Assembly: GCF_905475395.1 (NCBI RefSeq)
Contig: NC_058339.1
Location: forward strand, 78,334,520-78,398,519
DNA: 64,000 nucleotides
Origin: Chrysoperla carnea
Taxonomy: Eukaryota > Arthropoda > Insecta > Neuroptera > Chrysopidae
Direction: 5' to 3'
The notes beneath the pieces are model-generated. The model searched no databases. It was not told where the DNA came from and was given only the letters and a program-made list of their open reading frames with translations. Shown here one piece after another: positions 37,740-50,752 of the stretch (positions are counted from its first letter, which is position 1; each line of letters opens with the position of its first letter). The translations under genes and the position numbers were made by a program.

Positions 37740-38624
37740 AGGACAAAGCAGCAACTCATTCTCTAATACAATTGTTGAGTTCGCAATATATTTACTTTTT
37801 GAATTTCATTATTTTCCAATAATTTGCATACATTGCAGATATTTTAAATCAATGCATTGGAAAATAATTATTTAAAGACTGTTGATTTATTGCAGAAAAC
37901 TACAGATTATGTATAAGCACTAGAAAATTTCCACATGAGGAAATTTTTAATCAATTTTTCAAAACATATGGGTTAATTTGTTTTTTCCTATTTACATATA
38001 AAAGTACTATTTTTCCGTTATAAAATTTATTTATTGTAACGCTAACTTTGAATTTTACTAGAGTGAGAAATTTTATTGTTTTTTTGAAAATTTCCATGAA
38101 ATATAGATTCAAATTACATTTTTGATTTTCAATCAATACAAAAATGTATGCGATCAAAAATTGACAGATGATACCTTGAAAAATAAAAAAAATACAGACG
38201 AAAAATCGTCAAAATCTTACGTCATTAATGAATGGCCTCTTAAATATTTCAATATTTTCGAGAATTTTTTGAAATAACATTCAATTTTCGTAGTAATTAT
38301 TTTTCTGCTTCGTTTAACAAAATTATAAAAACCACCGGAAAATATTAAATTCACTTACATTTCGTTGAACTAATTTTGATTTTTGAGGTAAATTTCATAA
38401 TAAGTAATAAAAATCATCCATTAAGTTTTTAATATCGATAATTTTTGAAAATTTTTCTTTTATGGTCTTATCAAAATTCATCAACAAAGTCATGGGAACG
38501 TTGTTAATGCCGTATTTTCTTGATTATTTGTAAATTTAAATTTATTAACATTAATTTTATCTAATTTTATCCTGCTTAACTTCAGTTGAATTCTTTTTTG
38601 GTACCCTATAAACTAATCTCGATG

Positions 38625-38905
38625 TAGGTTAGGTTGGGTTAGGTTATACTATCTGTCCACGAAGGACACACTTAGGTTACAGAGCCCATTGTGATACAAT
38701 ATATGTGTTTTACCACCTTTCCGCTGATAATTTCATTTGTCAGCTTCTCAATTTCAGAGTCTGAGTGCACCTCCTTCATGCATATACCATGCACTACACT
38801 AGCCCATCACAACTATTAATTAAATTAATTTTGTTGCGACGGCGTGAATCGAACCCGCTCCCTAAGCATACCTTACAAAGAGTAAGTAGGACTACTTACT
38901 CTTTG
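38625..38905 (-). mobile_element. tRNA-derived SINE, copy S1
   Basis: On the minus strand, a tRNA-like B box (CGGGTTCGATTC, complement of 38846-38857) is followed by the SINE body (GAAATTATCAGCGGAAAGGT, CTAAGTGTGTCCTTCGTGG) and a tail TAACCTAACCCAACCTAACC. The A-box side is replaced by a perfect 14-bp inverted repeat, CAAAGAGTAAGTAG, at 38876-38905. The body matches copies at 50196 and 56382. Confidence 0.8.
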
Positions 38906-39304
38906 ACTTACTGGAAAAAGTGTATCTACGAAGGAAGCAAATTTGAAAACAATTCATTAAATTGACACCTGAACATTTTCATGAACCTTTTACATAAATT
39001 TCTATTGTTTTTTGTACTAAGCGTGTGTCTAAAATTCCTACTTAATCAGGTGATTAAAAAGTGGGAGAAAAATTTTATTGTTACATAATTATTTGAAACT
39101 AATAACAATTGTAGGGAGGCAATACTTTGGTTTTTATTATAATTTTAAGATTTAAAAAATTAAATAATCAAAATTAAAATTTTTACACAAAGAAATGGCG
39201 GGGGCATGTTCAATATCAGATCGAAAATTTAATATAGTAGAAGAATTGATTGCAATAAGCACACCTTAATAATATTACAGTTCAATATTTTTGGTCTGGG
39301 GCCT

Positions 39305-39355
39305 GGGTACATTCTAGTCCCTCATTTTATTAGGATGAGGGACTAGAATGTACCC
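39305..39355. repeat. Perfect 21-bp hairpin
   Basis: Arm 39305-39325 (starting GGGTACATTCTAG) and arm 39335-39355 are exact inverse complements around the 9-base loop TTTATTAGG. A perfect stem of this length and moderate GC is not expected by chance in AT-rich DNA. Confidence 0.92.
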
Positions 39356-40195
39356 TATCTTCTTATTTGAATATCATTCTTAACCTGAAAGAAAATTCTC
39401 CGGCTATAGCATCTTTAATTTATGTTTTATTTATTTTAAGCTTTAAACAAAATTTTCCATTCTGTGTTATCTGGGAAGAGTTTCACTATTTTTAACTATT
39501 TTGGGATTAATATATGACGTGAAATAAAATTATAAAATTTCTGTATCAAATCATATTGAACATAAATAATAGGATAATAAAAATAAATATGAAATAAAAA
39601 TATCTTACGAAATTTGAACAAAAAAAATGACACCTGCTACAGTAATTACAAATATAATTATAAATATATATTTCGACAATGTACCTTATACAATTACAAG
39701 CCGTAAATAATTGCTTGCTGCATGTCACAGTTAAGATTTATTCATGCTCATGTTATTATAATAGAGATTTTGTTTCTGGTATTGTCAGCAATACAAATTT
39801 TTGGGCAAGTCATTATAGACCGGAAAAAAGTCTATAGATTTTGACGGTTCATTTTTTCACTTCTGTTAAGAATTTCAGGACTTTTAAAATGAAAGAAAAA
39901 AATGTGTATTTTTAAATGTCTAGAAAATTTTATGGAATTATAATTTACACTTTGTTTTTTGCGATTTTATTATGTATGAGAGAGTGAAAAGCAAGGAAGG
40001 TTTAAAATTTGCGATTTAATTAATATTTTTTTTTTACATTTAGTTCCTGTGACGTTTTAATAAAAAAATTGTCTTCACCTCATTAATAACTCAAGAAATA
40101 AATTAATGTTTTTTTTTTTAAACCATTTTCGTAAAAATAACAATTTTATAATAAAACAAGTGAAAACAAACAATTGACTGAGTTAATTGTTGAAA

Positions 40196-40694
40196 TACCA
40201 TGTATAGACAGTGTTGATGAAGCAATCGTTTGTTTTTTGACGTCACGTTAATAAAAAAAGATATCCACTTTTAAATAGCTACAAACACACTGATTTTCCC
40301 ATATTAATGCATACTATAAAATTTGCACCTAATAAGCGCCCTCGTGGATAAACAGTGAAAAAATTTCTAACAGAAGTTGTTTATTTTTTTATAAAGAAAA
40401 ATCCTACGGACCCAAGACCCAATTGACCCATATTGCTCATTTACGAACTTGACCTCAGTTTTTAGGTCCTGAGTACGCTATAAAAATTTCATCTTGATAT
40501 CTCTTTTCGTTTTTGAGTCATCGTGTCTACAGACGGACGGACGGACGGACGGACAACCGGAAATGGACTAATTAGGTGATTCTTTGAACGCCTATACCAA
40601 AATTTTTTTCGTAGCATGAATATTTTTAGGCGTTACAAACTTTGGACTAAACTTAATATAAATTATACTATGTATATTTTATATATACATGGTA
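40196..40694 (+). mobile_element. MITE with TACCATGTATA ends, copy A1
   Basis: A 499-bp element with perfect 11-bp ends TACCATGTATA/TATACATGGTA. Inside are CTACGGACCCAAGACCC, a GGAC microsatellite (CAGACGGACGGACGGACGGA), CAACCGGAAATGGACTAATT and GCGTTACAAACTT, all shared with the copy near 57128-57505. Non-coding. Confidence 0.78.
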
Positions 40695-42085
40695 TAAAAA
40701 CTTAAAAATTTTTAAATTAAGACCTTTCAATTATAAAATAATTTTGTTTTGCTTGGAAAAAGAAATAAATAAAAAAGTTTAAACACTAGTTCTTTTTAAT
40801 GTGATCCTATAAATTATACACCAGTCCAAATGAATTATATGTAGAATAAAATACAAATTTTCACACATTTAGATGTGAAAAATTTTGATTTATTGCCTAC
40901 GGAATCTGCGTATAAGGTCAGATTTTGAAAAATATACCAAGAGCCATTGCTAAACCATCCATAATAACATTAAACTCTAAATAATTGAAACAAAAAATTT
41001 GTTTATTATGGAAGCGCATAGAAGTAAGTATATACATTGTAACAGTCCGCCTATTTATTATTCTCGGCACATCCACCATAATCTACAGATCTGATAAACA
41101 TATAAAACCGAGCAAAGTTTTCAAAACATTGATTAGATTTTTATCAATCTACATTAACCGTTTGGAAGCTACAAGTAGAGAAAATGGTACTAAACTTTTA
41201 AATTTTATTACTCTTTGTGTCAAGAGGTTAAAATGCATGTTTCAATGGCTAGAACCATAACAGTGATTCTTGAAGTCGAAATATTTCTTTAACTTTAGAT
41301 CAAGCATTGTTGGCAAAATAACGTTGCCATTCGAAAAAAAGCAAAAATTTTTGCACCATTCTTGAAATTTTTCTTGAAAAAAATTTAAATGAAAATTTTG
41401 AAATTTTGAATTAAAATAGTTTCTTTTTACATATTAGTGCTAACTTATTGCGTTGTGAATTTTATGGTTACTACTATGAGCTCAATTTTTTATAATATTT
41501 GTTCGCAATTTATATTTGAGGAAATTGGAAAATCAAAATATTTTATAGGGTAAATTTTCCTATGATTGGCTCTTTTACTAAATTGATTTCAAATACCTTT
41601 CATTGTAAACAAAAAAAAATGTATTGTAAATTAAAGCAGAAATGTGGAAAGAGACAATTATAGCCAAGTAAAGCAATAAATCAAAATATTCAACAATAAA
41701 TCAAATTTTAATATTGGAAAAATTTATTTATTATTGCCGAATAAAATTGATTAACGGTCAATTTTTATTAAATATTTTGTGTTTTCGTTAAATGACGAGA
41801 AAAATTGATGACTTTATTATTTTCGTAACTTAATACAATAGATTGAATTTTCTAATTATTTTAATTTTCTAGTCACTATAAGTGGTCGATTTTTTAAAAG
41901 ATGTTTTGGTTTTTCGAAGAATATGTCTATTTATTTCGTCCCCCAACTGTTTAAAATTTCTGCACACAAAAATTTATTGTGTAGCCTCCATGATTAACTT
42001 TTCCCTTTTATTTGTACCTTTTTACTCAATAAAAGAATTCAACTGAAGTTTAAAAAATGTCAAATTGAAATGAATGCATAGTTAC

Positions 42086-42148
42086 CTGACAACTTTTTGG
42101 ATCGATCTTCACTAGATTTCCTTGAACCGGCATCACTTGTAGGTGTAC
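42086..42148 (-). CDS. CLIP-190: CLIP-190/CLIP-170 homologue, coding exon a (N-terminal Ser-rich part)
   Basis: First firmly placed coding exon of a minus-strand CAP-Gly linker protein. It is 63 nt between an acceptor (TTTCTATGTTTAG) and a consensus donor (TCAG/GTAACT). Read in the phase demanded by the downstream exons (2 + 60 + 1 bases), it gives TPTSDAGSRKSSEDRSKKLS, a short Ser/Lys-rich stretch like the basic flexible N-terminus of CLIP proteins, a region known to help microtubule binding. No ATG lies in it, so the start codon must be further upstream (higher coordinates). It ends in phase 1, so it can join either the 81-nt exon b or directly exon c. The call rests on phase, splice sites and composition rather than on a diagnostic domain. 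Confidence 0.72.
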
Positions 42149-42492
42149 CTAAACATAGAAAGCAAAAATAGCACACAAAACTCACTTAAAAATGTACTTA
42201 CAATTTTATTTGCTGGAATTAAATGGGGTTTTTAGGCTATTGGAATAGAAAATATTAAAAGACAAAAAAATGAAAAACTATATTAATAAAATAAAAAAAG
42301 TTTTGTTTATAACACTTTTTTATACCAATAAATTTCTCTAAATTTTTTAGAACTGGATTCCGGTTATCTTATCTACTCCAGAGCTACGAAGAATTGAAAA
42401 AAACGTGCGTGAAAATCAACTCTCGTGTACGTTAGCCTTAAAAAAGACAAAGTAACGACAACTTACTATACGAATGTAATATTTATGATTAA

Positions 42493-42558
42493 CGATTTTT
42501 ATGATTAAATCAAGAAAATCGGTATCGATTTTTATGATTAAATCAAGAAAATCGGTAT
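42493..42558. repeat. Perfect tandem duplication, 33-bp unit
   Basis: CGATTTTTATGATTAAATCA and the following bases occur twice in direct succession (42493-42525, 42526-42558) without a difference, a recent slippage or break-repair event. Confidence 0.9.
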
Positions 42559-45182
42559 ATCATAAAAATACTGAAGCTTTATAATTGTGAATGAAATAAT
42601 ACCAATTGATTATTTCCTAAACCGTTGTGTGTTTATTACGCAAGGCCATTTCTGTAGTTAGTGTGTTTAACGAGCTTTCATCTGGGCTTTTTACATCATA
42701 AAAATTATTTTGTACTTTTGCGTACTAAAACCATAATTTAAGATAAAATAAATAATTTAAAAAATGAAAAACCCGATTGCAAAAAAGACCGAAATTCTAT
42801 TGAGAATAGAAAAAAAAAAATTAAAATCAAATATAAACTAAAGTAAAATTTATACTTCGATTAAGCTTCTCAATTTGTACCCGAAACCGAATGATAAAAT
42901 CTGTTCAACAATGCAATTACTAAAGAATAATACAATTACAAATTATTACGAAAAGTTTTTTGGTTTTTTTATTTAAATTTTCAATTTTCCATGCACTATA
43001 AAATTTAAATTTAACTTTTCAGCTTGACTCAGAGAAGTAGGTGCATATACATAAAATATTCATTTTTAATTGGAACTTTTTTTTCTAAAACAATAGACTT
43101 CTTTTTAATATTTTCAAAAATAGTACATTCCTTTTATTATAGGCACTATAAATAAATAAAAGCGATAAAGGTCATAGAAAATAAAGATTCAAAAAATAAA
43201 TAAACGATTGCGCAAACTTTTTTTAATATTTTGATATCAAAAAATACTTTTTACTAACAAATAATAACCTACACTAAGAGAAGGACGTTCATTATCGCGT
43301 ACTGTAGCAGTTCTTATGACGAATAAGAAAGTGAACGCAACAGTATGTATATCGATCGGTAATTCGGACACACTTTAACAAAGCGATTCGATTTTATTTC
43401 ATTTGAATCATGCAATTTCATAATAGTAATCATGTCAGCTAAATTTTCAGGAATTATTTTTTTCTTTCTAAAATCCACCCAGTCGAAGTTCTTAGACAGT
43501 CCCACAACACTAAGCAAGGACAATATTAAGAGCGCTGCTATACTTAAATTGTGGGCCCGGCTTTATTTATTTAATTCTATTTAAATACAAAAATTTTTGA
43601 AACTACTCCAAAACAAAAAGGAAGGAAATAGTTAACCCATGAAATCGAATTTTTCCTATTTTCTGAAATTATTATTACATTTCTAAAAACTCGTCAAGTG
43701 ACAATACAGAACAAGAGTGTTATTGGGACCTGCATTACTTAAACTATGCGCCCAAGAAATTTTTAATAGCAACGATTAGAATAATTGATTCTTCATCTAA
43801 TCAATAATTGAAAACTCCATCTCCTCCCTTTTTTTGAAGTAGATTAAACAATTTTGTTTTTATTTTAATGAACGTAACATTAAAAAAAGAAATTAATTCA
43901 TACACCTAATCAAAAAACGTGCTTTTTAACTTGGGTGCATAAATATGGGTAATTCTCGTGACTTTTGATTAAATGTATCATTTAATAGACTTTTTTATAA
44001 ACCATTAATGGCTATTTTATTTTTTAATAATAATACTCAAAACCTTGACTCACTCAGTTATACAAAATATGTTATTAATTTTCTAATATAAAATTGTTTA
44101 TTTTTACCCTGAAAATCGAAACTACAATTTGTGCCAAGTAGTATTTATTAGATCATAAATATGAGGCTGCTTAATTTTCTCGCTCCTCGAAGGGGCAAAT
44201 AATACTCAAAAACCCCTCTTGTACACTGACTTTGGGCAATTACCCAAGACCCCCACGATTGACCGAGGTCCCAGCTTGCCCTCAAAAAAATCATTCGAAG
44301 CAGTTGTTACATTCTACGCATTAAGCAAACACTATTTCAGTCCAAAACTTATGAACTATTAGTATTATGTTTCTTTCAATGATTTTATATAATTTAATTA
44401 GGTTTAACTGACCATTAAAAAGAAATTTGATTTGCCAACTATCAAAATACGTACAATAAGACGATTTTGCTTGTGTACTCTTATCTAGATGTGATTTACA
44501 AAAAAAAAAAAATATCGCTTAAAATTAGTAAAAAATAGAAATATTTAGCAGAATCAAAGTTAGTCGTAGATAGTAAATTGTTCAATGAGTACTTTCGTTA
44601 AACAGAAATATATTCATCTGGATACTGACAGATCACATCCACCACGAGCTGTTAAATCTAAAATTAGTTTTATTTCCAGAACAAAAGAATATTTTTAGAG
44701 TATAAGAAAAAAAGTATTAAACCACAATAAATTTCGTAAAATATTGTAGCTACATTATTTTATATAGACCGTGCGATATGAATATTAATCATTAAGTACT
44801 AATACATTCTTGAACATGATTATTGAAATCCATGTACCGTTATACTGTGAAATCGATTTATACAAATTATTATTCTTCAATTAAAAATTTCACAATCGTT
44901 ATTTTGAAAACTATTCTTTAAATTTCGATTGCGATATAAAATTTTAACGCAAAGATTTATATTTTTAAGTTTTTAAATGTATACTGTCATGAAAGCTCAG
45001 GAAAGTAGGTATTATAATATTTAAAATAATAAAATGCTGCGCTTTCCTACGAGCAAACAAACGCTAAAGTTTTATCACACTAGTAAAACAAAAACGTTGT
45101 TATGTAAAACGATTTAAAATATACGTTTGTATAAATAAATTTCCAAAGCACACTATAAAAACAAGTATTTACAAAAGTTGAA

Positions 45183-45512
45183 AAACCTCCAGAAGTTTTT
45201 CAGGAACGGAACACTAAACTCGCACTTGAAACTTGTATCAAAGAACACTCTCCATTAAATTACCTTTTTCCTTGTCCAAAGGGAACCGATTTTGAGGATC
45301 ATCATCTATTTTTTAATTTTTCTGGGTACGGAACCCTTAACTCGCCCTTGAAATCTAGCTAAGAACACTCCCCATTAAATTACCTTTCAAAGGAAACAAA
45401 AAAAACAAAATTGGTTCATTCGTTTAGGCGCTACGATACCACAGACAGACAGACAGACACACACAGAGAGCGGTCAAACTAATAACATCCCTTTTTTTGG
45501 GTCGTAAGTTAA
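45183..45512 (+). repeat. GGTACGGAACCC-family repeat, copy G3
   Basis: The fullest copy: two GGAAC(A/C)C modules, each followed by a TAAGAACACTC phrase, then TTCGTTTAGGCGCTACGATA, a CAGA microsatellite and AGCGGTCAAACTAATAACAT. The internal two-fold repetition suggests the family unit arose by tandem duplication. Confidence 0.75.
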
Positions 45513-46958
45513 AAAAAAACAACAAGTATAGTTAATAAACTTTCTTGTTGTCAGGACCAAAACTTTTTGCATAGTGACAAAATACAAGAAAATTAATGCA
45601 TGAAAAGAATAATTCAGATTGAAAAAAATTCCCCAGAGATTGAAAAAAATAACACATTTTTCTTATGATCGAATATTGCACTTAGTTTTCCAAGAATTTT
45701 TATTTCGAAAACTATAAGCGTCTAGAAAAAAGATCACAAGAGTACTTTTTTGCTTAACAAAAATATTTTTTATTTGGAAAAAATTCAAAATTTTGTACTT
45801 TGCGCAACTTGCATAATACTTTGATATTTAAACAACTTTGTAAAGTAAAAAAAAAAAGTAATTAACGTTCATTGTGAAATAAATCACATAAGTGATTACA
45901 CGATGATTCATATTTTTAAAACATAATATATCAATTTTAATTTGGGCAAATTGCGACAGTCTTTAGGTGTGCCAATCAATGCATAATTCGATTATTTTAC
46001 TCACAGCGTATATCAATATCGTTAAACATAATTATATCAATTAAAGATACATTTACTTATAATTTATTCAATAGCAATTAATTAAAGAATACAAAAACAG
46101 TCTAATTAATATATCCAATCAAAAATAATTACTTTTGATATGAGATTGACAGACAGTTAAATTACAATGATTCGCAAAAAATTATTTACTCTTTTATTAA
46201 ATAATAACGCATTTAAGGCAATGAACCAAGGTCAGATGGCTTTTATCGATTGTTTATTTTGAATATATTTTGCGGAAGAGGATTAATCATTTATTTTTAA
46301 GTAAGTTTGCCATAATTGGATGGTGTTTGACTAATTTGATTTTATGTCAATCATGTATGTATCTGATGGTATTCATTAATATACAAGAAGCATAACAATT
46401 TTTTAATGCTATAGTAAGTTTTTTCAAAAATGGTTTAAAAGTATAGTTTCATAAAATGAACCGCTTAATATAAGTGAGGCATAAATGGATGGTACAGGCT
46501 TTGAAAATATAGATGATCGTAGCGAAAGGCGGGCAAGGGGTTTATCATGCCCCGAGCACTACTCACAAAGGGCGCCAAATAATCCGCAAAACAAAAAATT
46601 CTTTATTAAAAACGTCTTGTGATTGGTTGTGATGTCTTTAGACCTGTTGTGTCTGTAAGACAACCGGAATCATGCTAAATTCACATTTTTCGGGATTTCT
46701 CTATGAAAAATAACGTCATAATATAGTGAAAACAAGTTGAGGAATAAACCATTTATTATCCGGCACATTATTTTATCATTTTTCCGTGTAGTGGCGTTAC
46801 TAAAGCGGTCACTACACGTCACTGGCGCTTGAATTTATAGTTAAGAAAAACCATTTTCAATTGAAACAAATTTTTTTCTAAATTTCCTTATCAATTTTTA
46901 GTAAACTTTCGAAAAAAATAAATTAAATTAAAAATACATCCATATTAATTAATGAATT

Positions 46959-47330
46959 AATAGGGGATAATCCTGATGTCGAATTGGCCATATTATTCAT
47001 AAAAATTTAAAACTAGACTTGATACCATGAAAAAATTTGAAAGTGAAATTAAAATTGATTAAAAAATGAAAAAGTTTTAAACAATCAAAGATTGTATTCA
47101 AAGGTTGCGCATCTCCTTTTAGCAAAACAAAGCTTTATATGTAAGTATAGGGCGACACTCATGTATGACGTCACTAGTGGGTATCTTCCTCTTTGTTTAA
47201 TTAGGAATTTTAAACGTTCATATCTAGCATACTAGTAAAGATTTTTAAAAGCCAACTTCTCTTTTCTATTCGTAAAGTGAGAATTTTGAATCTGAAGTGA
47301 TAAAAAAAAAATTTTATCCGATCTCCTATT
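46959..47330 (+). mobile_element. MITE, family D, copy D2
   Basis: A 372-bp copy of the D1 element, ends AATAGGGGATAATCCTGAT and ...GATCTCCTATT, with about 35 bp more in its left half (GAAAAAGTTTTAAACAATCA). Same orientation as D1. Confidence 0.8.
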
Positions 47331-48321
47331 GTTTTATGTCATTTTGTGATTAAGAGGAGTAGTTTTTGAAAATATTGTTCATTAAAAAAATCTTTGTCTA
47401 TAAGATATGGGATACCCATGTATATACCTAGATTTGGGATAACCATGTAAGCATTAATGGGTAAATAAGCATTTACGTTCAATGAAAATCCCTATATGAT
47501 TTATTACCATTTTATCTATAAAAAGAAGGTTTTTATGGTTAAGAATATTCCAACTTTCAAGTTCGTATGCTAAAGTCCCATATTTGTAGCCATTACAGCA
47601 TTCTTACACATAAAATAATTTTTAGAGAAATAGGTGTTGCAGTATGTTATATTAAGATGTCCTTATAAAACGTAAAACCATAATAAATAATAATATGGAG
47701 TCGAGCGACCAATGTTAACTAAATAAGGTTGTCAACAAAGTAACTACTATACTGGTAATATATTATTTTAAAACCTATATAAAACTCTGTGTATACTCGC
47801 CACTATCAACATACAAAGTAAGTAACTACTTTAATTCTGTATACAGAAGTTGTAAAATTGACCTTAAACTAATAAATAATTCATTCTTGTAATCATTATT
47901 TATTTTTTAATTCTCTTATTCAATATTCATCACACATACAATTAGTATTTTCATTTTTTAAATGTAAAATCATTTTTGTTATAAAAATTTTTTTTTAAAT
48001 ACTAAAAACTTAAAAGTGACAACACGCAATCAATATATATTATTAGTTATTACTTTTGAAAAACAATATTTAAAATTATTATTATAATTACGACAAGCTT
48101 AGGGATATAATGAGTTTTTACTGAGGATGCCAGAAATATCCTTTTTGTAATTCAATTATGAAATGTCGTAGTAGGGTATATTCATGAAACTGTTTTCGCA
48201 TGATTTAAAATAATATGAAAATTACGTAAGAGAGATGACAAAAGTGAAAATAATTAAATATGGATGAAATAAACACCTAAACTACTACTAGTTTAACAGA
48301 TATTAGACAGATAGGTGTTAT

Positions 48322-48635
48322 AAGTTTGACCGCTTTGTGTGTGTCTGTCTGTCTGTCTGTGCCATCATATCGCTGAAATGGATTCGATTTCGATTTTTTT
48401 GGTTTCATTTGAAAGGTAATTAATTAGGTATTTAATGGAGAATATTCTTAGCTATGTTTCAAGTGCGAGCTAAGGGTTTCATATCCAGAACAGCAAAAAA
48501 ATAGGCCATGCTACTCAAAAGCGATTCAATTTGGAGAAGGCTCTAAGATAAAAGTTAATTTAATGGAGAGTGTTCTCAGATATACGCAAACTTTGTCAAG
48601 GTTCTTTTAAATTTTGTAAATTTCACTTGTTAATA
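48322..48635 (-). repeat. GGTACGGAACCC-family repeat, copy G4 (inverted)
   Basis: The inverse of G3: TTTGACCGCTTTGTGTGTGT, a GTCT microsatellite, GCCATCATATCGCTGAAATG, then GAAAGGTAATTAATTAGGTA and two modules of the GGAACCC type in diverged form. Confidence 0.7.
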
Positions 48636-49327
48636 TGCAATTGATTCAAATAGTGTCTTTCTCGAAACTCACATTTTTCGACAAAAATTTAATTGTTCAG
48701 TGTTATTTATCTCGATGAATAAAAAAGGATTTGTTTAATAATAGTCCTGTGTTTTTATAAATTATATAAAGTTTTTACATTTGTTTACATTTTTTTTCAA
48801 TAATGAAGGTCACTAACAACTTACATCTGACAAGTACCTATTTTATTTCACTAATTAAATATGTGTACTGCTGTGTGGGTTTTAGTGTTGTTTTTATAAA
48901 TCAAGTTTCAAGATTAGCATCAATGATCACACAAATTTTATTTATGACATTCACAAAAAACATTAAATGTAGGAATGTTTTCGCGGGTGTTGTACAAATT
49001 GTACTTATTTCGACTTTTTTGTAAAAAAAATTTCTTTTGTTTAAAAAAAAATGTGTGCTAAAACACTTAACATTATCAATATATAGTATTAGTTAATACA
49101 ATAGATACAAGTTAATCTTATATACAAAGCGAAAAACCACTAATTCGATTGCTGACAAATAAATAAATATTATTGTCATTGGAATCTGGGGATGTTCTGT
49201 GGAACACTTTTTAGATAAAGAGTTCCTCCGACTGCGACGAGTCCAAACGACTTCCTTAAAATTTTTATTTAATTTCCCTGAAATGTTATGTGGATCACTA
49301 TGGTTCTATCGCCAACATCTCTGTATA

Positions 49328-49745
49328 TTATAAATGCGAAAGTAAGCATGTTTGTTTGTTTGTTACGCTTTCACGCTAAAACTAGCGAATGGTTTTTAAT
49401 GAAACTGTACAGAAATATAGCTCATACTTCAGAATAACACAAGAGATATAATTTATAAAGTCATATTAATAAATTTTTTTAATTAATTTAATTTGACATA
49501 ACCATAAATTACAGATTTCTATAAAAAAAGTCAATATAAAATATTCCATGGCCATCTTTTTTAATATACTCAATGAATAATTACGACTATTATACATTTA
49601 AAAAAATAGAAAACCATACATACATTTTTGCTGTGAAAAAACAATCCTCAACCATTATTTCGAGTGTTATAGAAAGGGGGTAAGCAAAAGCAATCTTTAT
49701 TAATCTTTACTTTTAAACCCAGCGAAGCGGGTGGGCATCACTCTA
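49328..49745 (-). repeat. CCCGCTTCGCTGGG-ended repeat, copy H1
   Basis: Reads, inverted, as GATGCCCACCCGCTTCGCTG at one end and GCGTGAAAGCGTAACAAACA with an AAAC microsatellite and TTTCGCATTTATAAT at the other. Shared with copies at 55250 and 59486. One end has a small hairpin followed by CTCTAGT, reminiscent of Helitron 3' ends, but the class is not proven. Confidence 0.7.
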
Positions 49746-50195
49746 GTATATAATAATTGTTTATATATATTAGTAAATAATCGGATACATATATCAGATA
49801 ACACTATTACAGGAATTGTAAGCATATTTTATTGCAAACAAATCATAATCGTGAGAAATATGTTATTTTATAATTCGCGTAGCAAATTCTTTGAAAAGAA
49901 TCGTTTAGTTAAAGAGCATTTACATTTACTTGTTACTTTCTACCCACATTTTTCACATACATGGTAAATAAAGTAATATATTTTGTTCACAAAGAAATCC
50001 TATTATTATTTTTGCTTTATAGATATACACTTAGAGACACTGATAACAAATTTCAAGCCATTCCATGCCATTCGCCAAGAGTCCTACCAAAGCTTCGAAA
50101 TACAAAGGGCGAAGTCGTAGCCCGGTAGAAGCCGAAATGTTATTACTTTTGACAAAGTTGTTATTGAACAAAAGCTATAGAAATCTTGTTGTTTT

Positions 50196-50411
50196 AAGGT
50201 TAGGTTAGGTTGTAATGGCTGTCCACGAAGGACACACTTAGGCTATAGAGCCCATTGTGATACCTTATATGTGTTTTACCATCTTTCCGCTGATAATTTC
50301 ATTTATCAGCTCCTCAATTTCAGAGGCTGAGAGCACCTCCTTCATGCATATACCATTCAATACACCAGCCCATCAGGCGACGGCGGGAATGGAACCCGCT
50401 ACCCTCAGCAT
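50196..50411 (-). mobile_element. tRNA-derived SINE, copy S2 (head truncated)
   Basis: Same body and tail as S1 (minus strand: GCGGGTTCCATTCCCGCCGT, then CTAAGTGTGTCCTTCGTGG and AACCTAACCTAACC). It ends just past a mutated B box; the A box is absent. Confidence 0.8.
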
Positions 50412-50752
50412 TGTTGTTTTTAAGAAATGATACAAAATGTGTCAGTGTGTCAAATTCGCAACAGTGATGAATTTAGACTCGAAAACAAAAATTTTGGCCA
50501 TATAGCGATCGTTAATAGATCAAATCACAGAAATTCGAATATATGTTCATCTCATTGTAGCACTAACGGCTTTCCAACTAATAGAAATAAAATACAATAC
50601 TTTAAACTCCTGTATTTTCCTGTATGGTTCAAAGATAACGTTTTAAAAATACACCTTTTTGAAGTAACAAGCCGTATGCAAATGGCATTTCTGTGTAGAA
50701 GTTATGTGTGAATTGAATGCACGATTTAAAATTTTCTACTTCATTTCTAAAA

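Larger units (their letters stand above)
36287..42085. other. Intron between CLIP exons a and b
   Basis: About 5.8 kb holding a deleted IS630/Tc1-like element (36841-37362), MITE copy D1 (37426-37739), a SINE copy (38625-38905), a perfect 21-bp hairpin (39305-39355) and a 499-bp MITE (40196-40694). The rest is AT-rich sequence with nothing recognisable. Confidence 0.7.

Noticed and set aside
38625..38650. Telomeric TTAGG repeats
   Set aside because: The GGTTAGGTTGGGTTAGGTTA stretch is the six-base-step tail of the SINE, only about 25 bp long, and recurs at the end of each SINE copy.
43314..43560. Possible small secreted peptide on the minus strand (LSIAALLILSLLSVVG followed by about 60 residues)
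   Set aside because: There is no in-frame ATG before the hydrophobic stretch and no splice acceptor that would supply one. Part of it (ACTTCGACTGGGTGGATTTT) resembles a dispersed repeat phrase also seen near 850.
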